64,000 nt of DNA from Macrobrachium rosenbergii (Eukaryota > Arthropoda > Malacostraca > Decapoda > Palaemonidae), in the NCBI RefSeq assembly GCF_040412425.1, contig NC_089781.1, positions 51,781,227 through 51,845,226 on the forward strand, read 5' to 3'. Position numbers and translations under genes: made by a program. Below the pieces are notes generated by a model. The model saw only the letters and a list, made by a program, of their open reading frames with translations. It had not been told where the DNA came from and did no database searches. The first letter of the stretch is position 1, and each line of letters starts with the position of its first letter. Of this stretch, positions 54,932 through 64,000 are shown in pieces.

Positions 54932-55740
54932 AGTTCTGCGTCTGCTACGTCGACGACATTCTCATATTTTCCAGGTCTCACAGCGAACACCAGAGACACA
55001 TCAGGGCAGTCCTCCAGTGCCTCCAAAGAGAACGGCCTCGTCGTCCGTTTTGACAAGTGTACCTTCGGCGTCCAGAAAGCAGAATTCCTGGGTCACGAGG
55101 TGTCTCCGACAGGCGTCCGCCCTCTTACATCGAAAGTAGCAGCCGTAGCCAGGTTCCCGACACCCACCTCCATCAAGGCCGTCCAGGAGTTCCTTGGGAT
55201 GGTAAACTCCTACAGGCGGTTCATCCCCGGGATTGATGACACCACGGCCCCTTGACGGAAGTCCTAAAGGCCAACCGAAGTCCCTGTCTTGGGGACCCAG
55301 CCAGCAGCAGGCCTTTTCCCTGACGAAGGCCGTCCTCGCCAAGGCAACCGCCTTGGCACACCAGGATCCCAAGGCCCCCCTCCAGCTGACGACAGACGCC
55401 AGTAACGTCGCCTGCGGTGCTGTTCTGGAGCAAATCATCAACGGCGCCCCCCCAGCCCATCGCCTTCTTCAGCAAGAAGTTCAATCCCGCAGAGACCCGC
55501 TACAGCACCTTCGACAGGGGAACTCTGCGCGATGTACCGCGCAGTTCGGCACTTCAAGTTCTTCCAGGAGGGGACGCCTTCACAATCTTCACAGACCATC
55601 AGCCACTGGTTCACGCCTTCACGAAGCAGGGGACGCATGGTCTTCCAGACAGCAGCGCCACCTCTCAGCCATAGCCGAATTTACCTGTTCCGTCAGGTAC
55701 CTCCCGGCAAGAAAAATCCGTAGCAGACGCCCTCTCCAGA
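54932..55740 (+). pseudogene. E5 RT palm/thumb and RNase H
   Basis: Directly after the shift: the CTACGTCGACGACATTCTCA stretch encodes YVDDIL (about 54,945), followed by thumb sequence ([19 protein letters not shown], [18 protein letters not shown]). At 55,233-55,805 is RNase [28 protein letters not shown]; then ETRYSTFDRG and FTIFTDHQPLVHAFTKQGTH in another frame at 55,417-55,674. A TGA arises at 55,254. At least three indels. Confidence 0.82.
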
Positions 55741-57065
55741 GTCGAGTTGAACGCAGTGCAGCTTGGTGTAGATTACCAGGACCTTGCCAGAGAACAGGCC
55801 GCTGACCCAGAAACCCCAGCATACCGCACCGCCATCACGTCCCTCAAGTGGCGGACGTGACCCTCGCCCCGAAGGCCCCAGCCTGCTCTGCGACATCAGC
55901 ACAGGTCAGCCCCGCCCTTTGGTTCCAGCCTCACGCCGCCGCCAGGTATTCGACATAATTCACGGCCTCTCACACCCCTCCGGCAGGACCATGGCCAAAC
56001 TGCTTTCAAAAAAGTTCGTCTGGCACGGGGTGCAAAAGGACGCCACGGCCTGGGCAAAACAGTGCCTGCAGTGCCAGACCAGTAAGGTGGGTCGTCACAC
56101 GCGCAGGGGTAGGCGAGTTCCCACAGCCAGGCGCCGCCGCCACATCCACATCGACGTCGTTGGGCCCTTCCCCATCAGGCGGATCCAGATACCTCCTGAC
56201 GGTGGTAGACCGTTCGACGAGGTGGCCCGAAGCCACACCCATGCAAGAAGCCACCGCCAGCGCGTGCGCCGAGGCCCTGCTCTCCAGTTGGGTTAGCCGC
56301 CGGCGTCCCCGGACCACATCACAACCGAGTTGTGGTCTGCCCTGGCTCAACTGCTGGGAACCACGCACCACACCACCACAGCGTACAACCCAGCGGCCAA
56401 CGGCCTGGTCGAACGGTTCCACAGGTCCCTAAAGTCATCCTCATGGCCCGCTGCACCGCCGAGGACTGGAAACATCAGCTGCCGTGGGTCCTCCTCGGGT
56501 TGAGAACCGCCCCCAGAGCCGACGGCACCCCATCTGCAGCTGAACAAACCTATGGGGAACCCCTCGTGGTGCCGGGAGAGCTCGTGACGGATGAACGCCA
56601 CTCCCCATCACTGCAGAGGCTCCGCAACGTGGCCGGCAAGTTCGTCCCTTGCAGGCGCTCATACATCGACAAAGCAACCACCTTCATGCCGCCACAGCTG
56701 TCATCCGCCACCCACGTCTTCGTCAGAGTCGACGCCGTCCGTCCACCACTAACCAAGCCCTACAGGGGACCCTTCCGGCGTGCTGGAACGAAACAGCAAG
56801 GCGTTCCAGCTGGCACTCCTGGCAAGGACGACTGGGTTTCAATAGACCGGTTAAGCCCGCCTTTCTGTCGGAGAGTCCCGACAGCGACGCAGCACCCTTC
56901 CGCCCAACCGCACTCCAGCACGCTCTCACCCCGCGAGCGCGCCGCCCCAGGAAGGGACCGCCCAACCAGCAGCCTCACAGGCGGGAGACCCTCCGTTATC
57001 TTCAAGGAGCCGCGCACCCTTCAGCGTCCCAGCAGATACAGGGATTAGTCAGACGCTTCCCTCGT
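55741..57065 (+). pseudogene. E5 integrase
   Basis: The frame at 55,784-56,296 holds the zinc domain (IIHGLSHPSGRTMAKLLSKK, WAKQCLQCQTSKVGRHT) and the start of the core (HIHIDVVGPFPIRR, first Asp). 56,160-56,290 in another frame gives YLLTVVDRSTRWPEATPMQE. The second Asp region (56,310-56,340) is broken by an indel. 56,332-57,048 carries KHQLPWVLLGLRTAPRADGT, SSATHVFVRVDAVRPPLTKP, YRGPF then a shift, DDWVSIDRL. It ends 15 bp before the purine tract. Confidence 0.82.
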
Positions 57066-57079
57066 CTTGGGGGAGTATT
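57066..57079 (+). promoter_or_regulatory. polypurine tract of E5
   Basis: TTGGGGGAGTATT directly precedes the 3' LTR. The same GGGGAGTATT or near variant precedes the LTRs of E1, E2 and E4. Confidence 0.7.
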
Positions 57080-57502
57080 TGTAAAGTCACCACATCGGCG
57101 CCAGCGTAGTGTTTCGGCGGCGCCATTAATTAAGTCTCCACTGAGCATGTTTTCTTTGGTGACTTCCCATTTTCTTCAAACTCAATTAGTCACGCCTAAA
57201 ACGTGCCAGGTCACGCATTTTTAATCATTTTTACTTTATGCGTATTTATACAAATGTCACACATTGTGTATCACATGTTTCTTCATTCACAGGCATCAAG
57301 ACTGTATCCATATTGTAGTTCTGTATGTTTTGTATTGTAATTTGTACTCGTTCACTGCATATTATTGTTTATTGTTTCGACCTCAGGTCACAGTCAATTC
57401 CATTGTCTCTTGGGCCGGCGTCAGTCAGCCGCTATATAAACTGCCTGGATCTGTAATAAAGTAGCAGTAACTTTTACCTGCTCGTTTCTTTGACACCTTA
57501 CA
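57080..57502 (+). repeat. 3' LTR of E5
   Basis: 423-bp direct repeat of 52,423-52,847, followed by the CATG duplication. Confidence 0.92.
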
Positions 57503-58990
57503 CATGGACTACAAGGTTGGTGGGAATTGAAGACTATGCAAACATCCTGACCAGCTATAGCTTGAGGAAATCAAATATAGCAGCAGTAGCTTTTGTCAAA
57601 GAAGAGAAATGACTGAGTGCAAACATCATCAAGGCAGTGGAGAAAAAAGACCACGGAATCCTAGATGAGGGCTGGTTGGAACTTCAACCACAGAAGGAAG
57701 AGGAGATCTACCAAAATGTTAATGTTAGTAGTGACTTAAGCAAGCAGCAAAAGGAGCAGGCATTGCAGTTGTTAGAGGAATACCAAGACATCTTAACCAC
57801 CATCCCAGGAAGGACTTCCTTTGGAAGACACTGCACTGAAGTGATGACAGTGCTGCCAGTCAGAGCTTTACTGTATACTAATAGGGAATGGATCCAGATA
57901 TAAGTTGAGATGCAGAGATGGGACTCACTGAAAAATCAACTTCTGCATACTGTTCTCCAGTATTGATGCGGAGGATGACAGATGGATCAAACAGAGTCTA
58001 TGAGGGTTACCATCAACTTAATGTCATAACCAAGTTTGACAAGAAACTGGTGGGAAATCCTGAGGCTATGATGGTAGACCTTCTCAATGATAGATTTTAC
58101 ACCAAGGTAGACTTGAACAAGTGGAAGAAGCATCAAAGGAGCATACAAGTCTCAAGCGGATGTTACCAGTTCAAGAGGATGCTGTTCAGACTAATGAACT
58201 CAGCAGTGATGTTCAACAGGATGATGAAGAATATGCAAATGGAAGCCAAGTACACTGACCATTTTGTGGACAAGGTGTTAACTCATGCAGCTGAAATAAG
58301 ACTGCCATGGAATAACCAAAGCTGATGAAGATCTAAGACACAGCTCCACCAAGAACTAAAATGTAAGTGAGATGACTCCCAGGTTTGACAGAAGTTTGTG
58401 AACAGCTAAGCATATCCTGCAGCACCTTTGACAAACCTAGTGAAGAAGAGACAACCAAAGAAGGTGGGGTAGGGATCCACTACATAAGGTATTTGATGGA
58501 CTGAAGCAGGCTTTAGGAAATGCATTGATTCTATAATTATTGGCTCTCAATAGAACTTCATCATAAGGACAGATGCACTGAATGAAGGATAGGAAACAAG
58601 CTACTACAAGAGTTTGCGGATGGCATATTTCTATTTGCCTATGCAAGCCGGAAACTCAATAAAAACAAGCACAACTATTGCACCATTGAAAAGGAGTGTC
58701 TAGTGATAATATTTGCACTAAAAAGATTCCCTCTGTACATGTATAGAGTAGATATCGTCTGTATTCCTCTACACTTGTATTGGGTAGATATTGTGATACA
58801 GACACAATACAGCCCACTTTAATACGTTCATATTGCAAAGTCAAAAGTTCAGAGGTCATAAGGTCGCCTGTAGCACTCCTGAACTACATGTTTCAAGTGG
58901 AAAGGATTCCAGGAAAGTTCAGCATTGGGAGAGATTACCTCAGCAGGCTAAATTGAGAAAAAATTTAATTAAGTAGATTTTTAAGCTAGG
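57503..58990 (+). pseudogene. family D RT and RNase H, right arm
   Basis: Continues the element interrupted by E5. 57,637-57,903 is the linker before RT (ILDEGWLELQPQKEEEIYQN, EEYQDILTTIPGRTSFGRHC). 57,918-58,325 is RT: TSAYCSPVLMRRMTDGSNRV, EGYHQLNVITKFDKKLVGNP, FYTKVDLNKWKKHQRSI, GCYQFKRMLFRLMNSAVMFN, with HFVDKV at the polymerase box (a usual VDD motif is degraded). RNase H remains at about 58,500-58,960 (FALKRFPLYMYRVDIV, PGKFSIGRDYLSRLN). It then runs into the LTR without integrase. Confidence 0.78.
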
Positions 58991-58996
58991 GTGCAT

Positions 58997-59620
58997 TGTA
59001 TAGTTCCCCCTAGCACCATTTCCTGTTACAGTTTTGAAAAGATAAAATTATTTTTTCTTATAATCCAGAACCATTCATATATGTTAATTTCAGTAACTTT
59101 AGTTTGAAGAAACAACCATTTATATAGATATCACTGAAATTTTATTGACTGTAATTACTTTATACTTAAAATTATGTTAGTTACCCTTTTCTTAAGGGTA
59201 TTACATAATCTTTTTATTCAATAATCAGATCCATTTGTGGTAACGTAAGCACATGCTGCAATTATTGTAAACTGAATCAACAATATATAACGACTAAGGA
59301 TGAGAGGAGATAGCAGCAGAGCTGGGAAGGCAGAAAGAAACCCTGATGTCACCCTAGTCGTCTCAAACAGAATGTAGTACTTCAATTACTCCAGCATTAC
59401 CTGGGAGTGAGGAGCCATTCTAGAGAAACTGACATCTGCGAGTTATGATCTGCCGAATTGAAAATCATTAGGTTTTAGTTTTCAAAAATTTGTTTTTTTA
59501 ATTTTCATCTTTTATTAAGTGTTTAATCATACCATTATATTGCCAAAGGCAACTACCAGCACAGGGCCCTCTTTTCACTCATTGTGTAACACCTGTTCCC
59601 TTGTAATTGGTGCAATTAAA
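58997..59620 (+). repeat. 3' LTR of family D, right arm
   Basis: Starts TGTATAGTTCCCCC at 58,997. The end is uncertain: either TGTAACA at 59,591 or about 30 bp further, where similarity to the 5' copy at 50,9xx (AATTGGT.CAA) stops. Confidence 0.6.
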
Positions 59621-60247
59621 ACAAAGCAACAAAAAATATAGAGAATTTATTCACAATGCTCTAAATGATGTTTCACTTCAGGCTGTTCATCACTCATGGA
59701 AGTGGTCTGACAGGGGTCCTTTCCTTAGAACAGTTCCTTTCATGGAGTGAATCTATATATAAAAGTGAATGTTTGTGTATTTTTGTCCATTATAGAAATC
59801 CGAACTGCTTGATCGACCCAGATAAAATTTTGCACACAGCCTCTATGCCACCCCAGAAAGGTTTTTCACTCAAGATCAAAACCCTACCCTGTGACAGACA
59901 TGCAAACAAAGACAGACAAAACAAATTATATTTTCGTTTTTACGTGAACTTTTCCTTCAGTTTTCTGGGTTTATTCTCATTTTCACCTGATGCTTAAGGC
60001 TTTTCTTCTGGCGTTCCCAAAGTATGATTAACCTACAATAATAAATCCCATATAACATCAATTTTTGATCAGAATTTACATGACTTTTTATCATAATTTA
60101 TGATAATGATTAATATAATTGTTTATTACCTCAATGAAATCTACATTGAAAATCTAAATCAATCATTTCTTTCTGTAGCAAGCAAAGCCAAGTCTGCACA
60201 TGAGTAGTAGTGGCTTAATGCAATGACTTCAGCTGCACAACCACCAC

Positions 60248-60331
<84 letters not shown>

Positions 60332-61380
60332 GAGGTTTATTACTAAATTATTACCAAGAGAGAAGAACAACAATTTACAATGCAACAATGTGGAAAGCAG
60401 CATCTGCATAAGAACAAAAAAACACTAGTTGGCAACTTTTGGTACATATAGCATAGAAGTTGAGATAATACACCATTATGCCTCAAATGATTAACTCTAA
60501 TACCTACTTCTTTGCAAGAGCAAACACCCATGAAAGGCATATATATAAAAAAAATAACTGTTAATTTTACATACGTGACACATCTGGCAACTGTTTCATC
60601 ATGCGAAAAGCAATAATCACAAGTCACTTGCCCCGCCTGTTCATGCATATGGTTGAAGACACTATTTGATGTAATAAGTAAATAAACACATTCCCTTTTT
60701 TGTACGGCATTAAAATTATCCCACGCACGATCCTACATCATTTATTACATGATCACCAACATCGTGTAGGAAGAACAGCATGTTGCTGGCTGTGCTGGAA
60801 TAATCCAGATATCACCTTGGACATGCCAGCTGCTGGAATTAATCATTGTGCAAATTGTCAAAACTTCACTGCACACGGAAGATAAGTGATTACCTGGAAG
60901 ATAATGGCTGAAAATTCTAGATTAAAACTTTACAGTTCTTTTCCAAAAGGCACTTGGAGGATAAATGTATTAGATGAAAATAGGGATTAAATTAAGAAAT
61001 GTCAACTACTGCACTTCAAGTAACTCGAAGTGCTCACAGCTTACACAACACGTCAATTCATACTTTTTGCTGATGTAATCATACACAGTAAGGAATAGTA
61101 TTCCCATCAACATTTAGGAAAGTGAAATTATTGTTTATGGTTATTTATTTGAATGATATACATTCATTTCTATCTTTATCATAGCATATTTATTCAAAAC
61201 AATAAATAACCAAATCCCTAACATTCCTCCAAGAAGGGGAAAATTTTGTTTGATACATGGTTATGTTATTGTATGGATTGACCAAGTTTATAGATGCTGT
61301 ATGTGTAACATTATACATAATTCTATTTCATTGTAAAGTTAATGAGTTGTAATTTATTATGTTAAAAACACCCCTAAAAC
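59621..61380. other. noncoding outer segment of the right arm
   Basis: Mirror of 21,621-23,384, without a gene. It holds a TATATATAAAAGTGAATGTT-led block (59,753-59,990), a (TC)n run and plain AT-rich sequence. Homology with the left arm ends at 61,380. Confidence 0.6.
60252..60328. repeat. (TC)n microsatellite
   Basis: About 38 units; the left-arm partner is about 14 units. Confidence 0.95.
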
Positions 61381-61489
61381 AGTAGAACTATATAGTAGCT
61401 CCAGCAATTTAACATACAATATAACTTGACTTTTTCTATAGTTTTTTGGTTGCTAATTATGAATTTACCGTCCATTATTGGCGCTCCAG

Positions 61490-61960
61490 CCTAATTAACC
61501 TGCAATTAGCCCCTGAAATTCATCCAACAAGGCAGGGGACCCGATGGGAAAGCAGGGTTATGGGTGGGGTATACCCCCCGGACAGGTGATCTGCTCCCCC
61601 CCAACCAACAAGCTAGGGGACCCGATGGGAATGCGGGGTTCTGGGTGGGGTATACCCCCGGGAGTGTGTTAGATGGCTATGCAATGGCTCCCCGGCTTGA
61701 AGTTCATCCAACAAGGTAGGGGACCCGATGGGAAAGCGGGGTTATGGGTGGGGTATACTCCCGGACAGGTGATCTGCTCCCCCCCAACCAACAAGCTAGG
61801 GGACCCGATGGGAATGCGGGGTTCTGGGTGGGGTACACCCCCGAGAGGGTGTTAGTTGGCTATGTAACGGCTCCCCCGCTCGTTTCTACCCTACAGTTCA
61901 GGGGACCCCTAGGGAAAGCGGGGTTACTGGGTGGGGTACACGGCGGAGGATGAGAAACCA
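61490..61960. repeat. G/C-rich ~184-bp tandem repeats built of two ~90-bp halves
   Basis: Each half contains GGGGACCCGATGGGAA, GCGGGGTT and GGGTGGGGTATACCCCC. Two full units (from about 61,527 and 61,711) and a partial third (61,895-61,950, GGGGACCCCTAGGGAAAGCG). GGGGTATACCCCC is a perfect palindrome inside each half. A sharp change in base composition from the flanking AT-rich DNA begins here. Confidence 0.88.
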
Positions 61961-63239
61961 GTCAAAATCTACAATTTTTGGCACCACAGGCATGAGAAAC
62001 TACGAAATAAACAGAGAACAAACAAGAACATTAAGTGAGCCAACACAAAGACAAACCCCAGCATTACTGCTGCCATCCCAAGCACTTATAGGGGAGCCAT
62101 CAGTTCATATTTCCGCCCCTCTCTGAGGAAATTCCGAGATTGGGGAGCTAACCCCCCAAAAACCCCTAACTAACCAATCACGTTGAGATGTTAGCCCCTT
62201 GCTGAGGAAAACCCCCAAAACTTTACTACTTAAAACTGCTAACATGACTACTCATTAGTGGGGGACTTTCCCACACTTCCGGGGGAAAACATACGCGCGT
62301 CCTTCACAAGACAGCAGACCCTTACAGCCTCAACGGACGGTCCAAATCACATCCGACGACTGCAATGAACTGTTGGTGTGTTTTCCTCATGCATTGCACA
62401 GACACACCGTGCATGCAGACCCCCCAAACTATAAGTTAACTGAACTGATAAGGAGACAAACACAAAGTTTATTTTACACTAACAACTTTTACGTTGACCG
62501 AACTGCACTTGCTGTCACTTGGTGCAACACAGTCATCCCCCGGACAAGTGCTGAACGTGTCGCTCCTAGACAAAGAAATGCATTTACCCCCAACCCAGTA
62601 CTAAATTCAGCAAAAGTCTATTTATGCCCCAAAAAAACTAGTTTCCCCAAACTCATTATTCGCACCCCAACTCCGTTTCTTTACTTTCCCCAAAAACCAC
62701 ATATGCACATACCTCCTCAAGCCAGTACTGAACCCGCCGAAAGTGTATTTGTGCCCCCGCCACCGCTGCACTCACTGCCACTTGTTGCAACACAAATATC
62801 CACCCCGAGCCAGTACTGACCATGGCGCAAGGGAAATTTCAACGCCCCCTCCACTTTTCACACCCCAACTCCGTACCTTTGCTTCAGACCCAAACTGCAA
62901 TTTTACCCCAAAATAAGGATTTTCCCCACACACTTTAAACAGTAACCCCAGTACTGAACAGACCGTAAGTTATTCTATACCCCCCAGAAAATTTTTCTCC
63001 CTAACCCAGTTTTTCACACCCTAGGTTACTTTCATTGCCCCTCTGTCACAGCCTACGACAAGCCTTTTCAGCCCAACCAGTCCTGTTAACGCCGCCTAAG
63101 TTTCCCTCTCCACCCCCAAGTTCCTCACCCATTCCCTCCCCCAACAACTATTGCGCTAAAGCCCCTACAATTCACCCCTATAACCCACCAAACCCCGACC
63201 TGCTACCCACGCCTACCCAAGATAAAATCCGCAATTTGT
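61961..63239. other. C-skewed noncoding stretch with degenerate repeats
   Basis: The plus strand is rich in C and A and poor in G, especially 62,340-63,240. CCAGTACTGA.C-type motifs recur near 62,596, 62,722, 62,811 and 62,948, each followed about 30 bp later by a CCCC run. No convincing protein. May be the 5' flank or terminal region of the transposon that carries the downstream transposase. Confidence 0.5.
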
Positions 63240-64000
63240 GTGTTTAACTTCAGTACAGTGGCTGAATCCATTCCATCGACTTCGCACGTACCTGAGTCGT
63301 TAACCCGGCACAGTTTACCACTAACCTGCGGTAACTGCTATGTCAGTTACTGTGATTTTTCCGCATACTACTTGGGGAACTACGAGCGGTTGATTAAGCT
63401 GTGCCAGGACCACGGCCTCCTCAAGACCCAGTGCTTTTACTCCCACTGCGGCAATGAGTGCTGCCTCGACATCCGCAAGCGGGCTTTCAGGTGCTACAGG
63501 AACTATGGAGCAGCCAAGAAGAAGGGCCGGAAGAGGTGCAGCTATTACCAGTCGCTGTTCAGGAATACTTGGTTTTCTGGTTCCCGGCTCGAAGTTGAGA
63601 CTGTCCTTTTTTTTTTTCATATACGTGTCTGACTGGTTTTCTTACGCTGCTGCTAGGTCAGAACTTAACTTGAGCGACGCCTCAATTAATGACTGGTCTA
63701 GTTTTGCTCGTGAGGTAATCGTCAACTGGTGTGTGAAGCAAAACAGGAGGATTGGTGGGCCTGGCACTACTGTCGGGATAGACGAGGCAAAGTTCGGGAA
63801 GCGGAAGTACAACGTTGGCCGGGTGGTTGAGGGCCAGGGGGTCTTTGGCGCTATTTGCCGGGAGACACGCGACTTCTTCGTCGTCCCTGTTGAGGACAGG
63901 AGTGCCGCAACTTTAGTGGCCATTATCAAGGACTTTATCCTCCTCGGCACTACTGTCATCTCTGACTGTTGGAAGGCCTCACGATACCCTCGGCGCCGAA
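63240..64000 (+). pseudogene. IS1595/ISXO2-type (Merlin-related) transposase, frameshifted, runs off the window
   Basis: A frame from 63,240 to 63,632 gives an N-terminal zinc-ribbon-like part (LIKLCQDHGLLKTQCFYSHC, CCLDIRKRAFRCYRN, RKRCSYYQSLFRNTWFSGSR). At an 11-T run (63,607-63,617) the frame breaks. The next frame, open to 64,000, continues FIYVSDWF and REVIVNWC, then GIDEAKFGKRKYNVGRVVEG (first catalytic Asp), FFVVPVEDRSAATLV and ISDCWKAS (second Asp). The third acidic residue would lie beyond the window. The G-x-DE-x-K-F-GKRKYN-x-GR motif is diagnostic of the ISXO2-like DDE domain shared by IS1595 insertion sequences and eukaryotic Merlin transposons. The Met at 63,240 is a guess. Confidence 0.85.

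Larger units (their letters stand above)
52423..57502 (+). mobile_element. CsRn1-like element E5 (youngest, nearly complete)
   Basis: 5,080 bp; LTRs 52,423-52,847 and 57,080-57,502, about 97% identical by eye (roughly 11 differences). Exact target duplication CATG (52,419-52,422 and 57,503-57,506). The pre-insertion site is preserved in the left arm at 25,554-25,557. Order gag-PR-RT-RH-INT with only a handful of frameshifts. Same subfamily as E1. Confidence 0.93.
43105..61380 (+). repeat. right arm of the large inverted repeat
   Basis: Counterpart of 21,621-33,027 in opposite orientation. It carries an extra CsRn1-like insertion (E5, 52,423-57,502), an extra 560 bp at 49,985-50,545 and longer copia and integrase sequences. 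It has only one copy of the segment that forms a palindrome in the left arm. Inner boundary: the first base of the E4 5' LTR. Confidence 0.9.

Noticed and set aside
60215..60409. Open frame with a long Arg-Glu repeat
   Set aside because: It is the translation of the (TC)n microsatellite; no start context or conservation with the left arm beyond the duplicated DNA.
60343..60648. Cys-rich 101-codon frame also seen at 22,420-22,659
   Set aside because: Similarity is explained by the inverted duplication. The frames differ in length through an indel and show no protein-like conservation.
61490..61960. Regular repeats considered as a CRISPR array
   Set aside because: Units are contiguous ~184-bp satellites with no short unique spacers, in a eukaryotic setting.
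62373..62819. 148-codon Pro/Thr-rich frame
   Set aside because: Lies in the C-skewed repeat region, where stops are rare by composition; no domain recognised.
1..64000. Endogenous large DNA virus or retroviral envelope gene
   Set aside because: No env-like open frame follows any pol, and no viral structural genes were recognised.
1..64000. tRNA or rRNA genes
   Set aside because: No cloverleaf-compatible A/B-box pair or rRNA-like block noticed; the tRNA-like matches are retroelement primer-binding sites.

Overview
The window looks like repeat-dense intergenic DNA from an animal nuclear genome. An arthropod, most likely a decapod crustacean, is my best guess, inferred only from the mix of elements (CsRn1-like, Mag-like and Gmr1-like Ty3/gypsy, Ty1/copia, a Merlin/IS1595-type transposase) and from abundant GA/TC microsatellites. 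I found no convincing host gene, tRNA, rRNA or CRISPR array. Almost everything recognisable is LTR-retrotransposon, most of it broken by small indels.

Region 1 (1-20,445) is a four-layer nested stack, all on the minus strand. An old degenerate gypsy relic (family D) was split by a Mag-like (K02A2.6-like) element at 1,905-20,271 (target duplication AGTTG). That element's integrase was split by a 13.2 kb Gmr1-like element at 3,412-16,611 (target duplication CTAT). The Gmr1-like element was in turn interrupted between integrase and reverse transcriptase by a CsRn1-like element (E1, 7,390-12,415). The Gmr1-like element has the unusual order gag-protease-integrase-RT-RNase H.

Region 2 (21,621-61,380) is a large inverted repeat. 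The left arm (21,621-33,027) and right arm (43,105-61,380) carry the same series in opposite orientation: a noncoding outer segment, a family D gypsy element, a Ty1/copia relic and a CsRn1-like element. The arms look about 96-97% identical in one segment I compared by eye. They differ by discrete events: a 5.1 kb CsRn1-like element (E5, 52,423-57,502) only in the right arm with its clean empty site in the left arm, a 0.48 kb hairpin palindrome only in the left arm, and several deletions in the left arm. The inner ends of both arms lie at LTR edges.

Region 3 (33,028-43,104) is the spacer: an integrase fragment, AT-rich DNA with a (TA)n run and 42-bp repeats, a family D relic interrupted by a third CsRn1 subfamily (E3) with a 698-codon open frame, and a low-confidence Cys-rich relic.

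Region 4 (61,381-64,000) changes character: roughly 184-bp G/C-rich tandem repeats, a strongly C-skewed stretch, then the 5' part of an IS1595/ISXO2-type (Merlin-related) DNA transposase that runs off the end of the window.

The elements do not form a host pathway. Each retroelement's gag and pol would serve its own copying, and most copies are disabled. The noteworthy features are the insertion stratigraphy, the Gmr1-like domain order, the large inverted duplication and the terminal transposase region.
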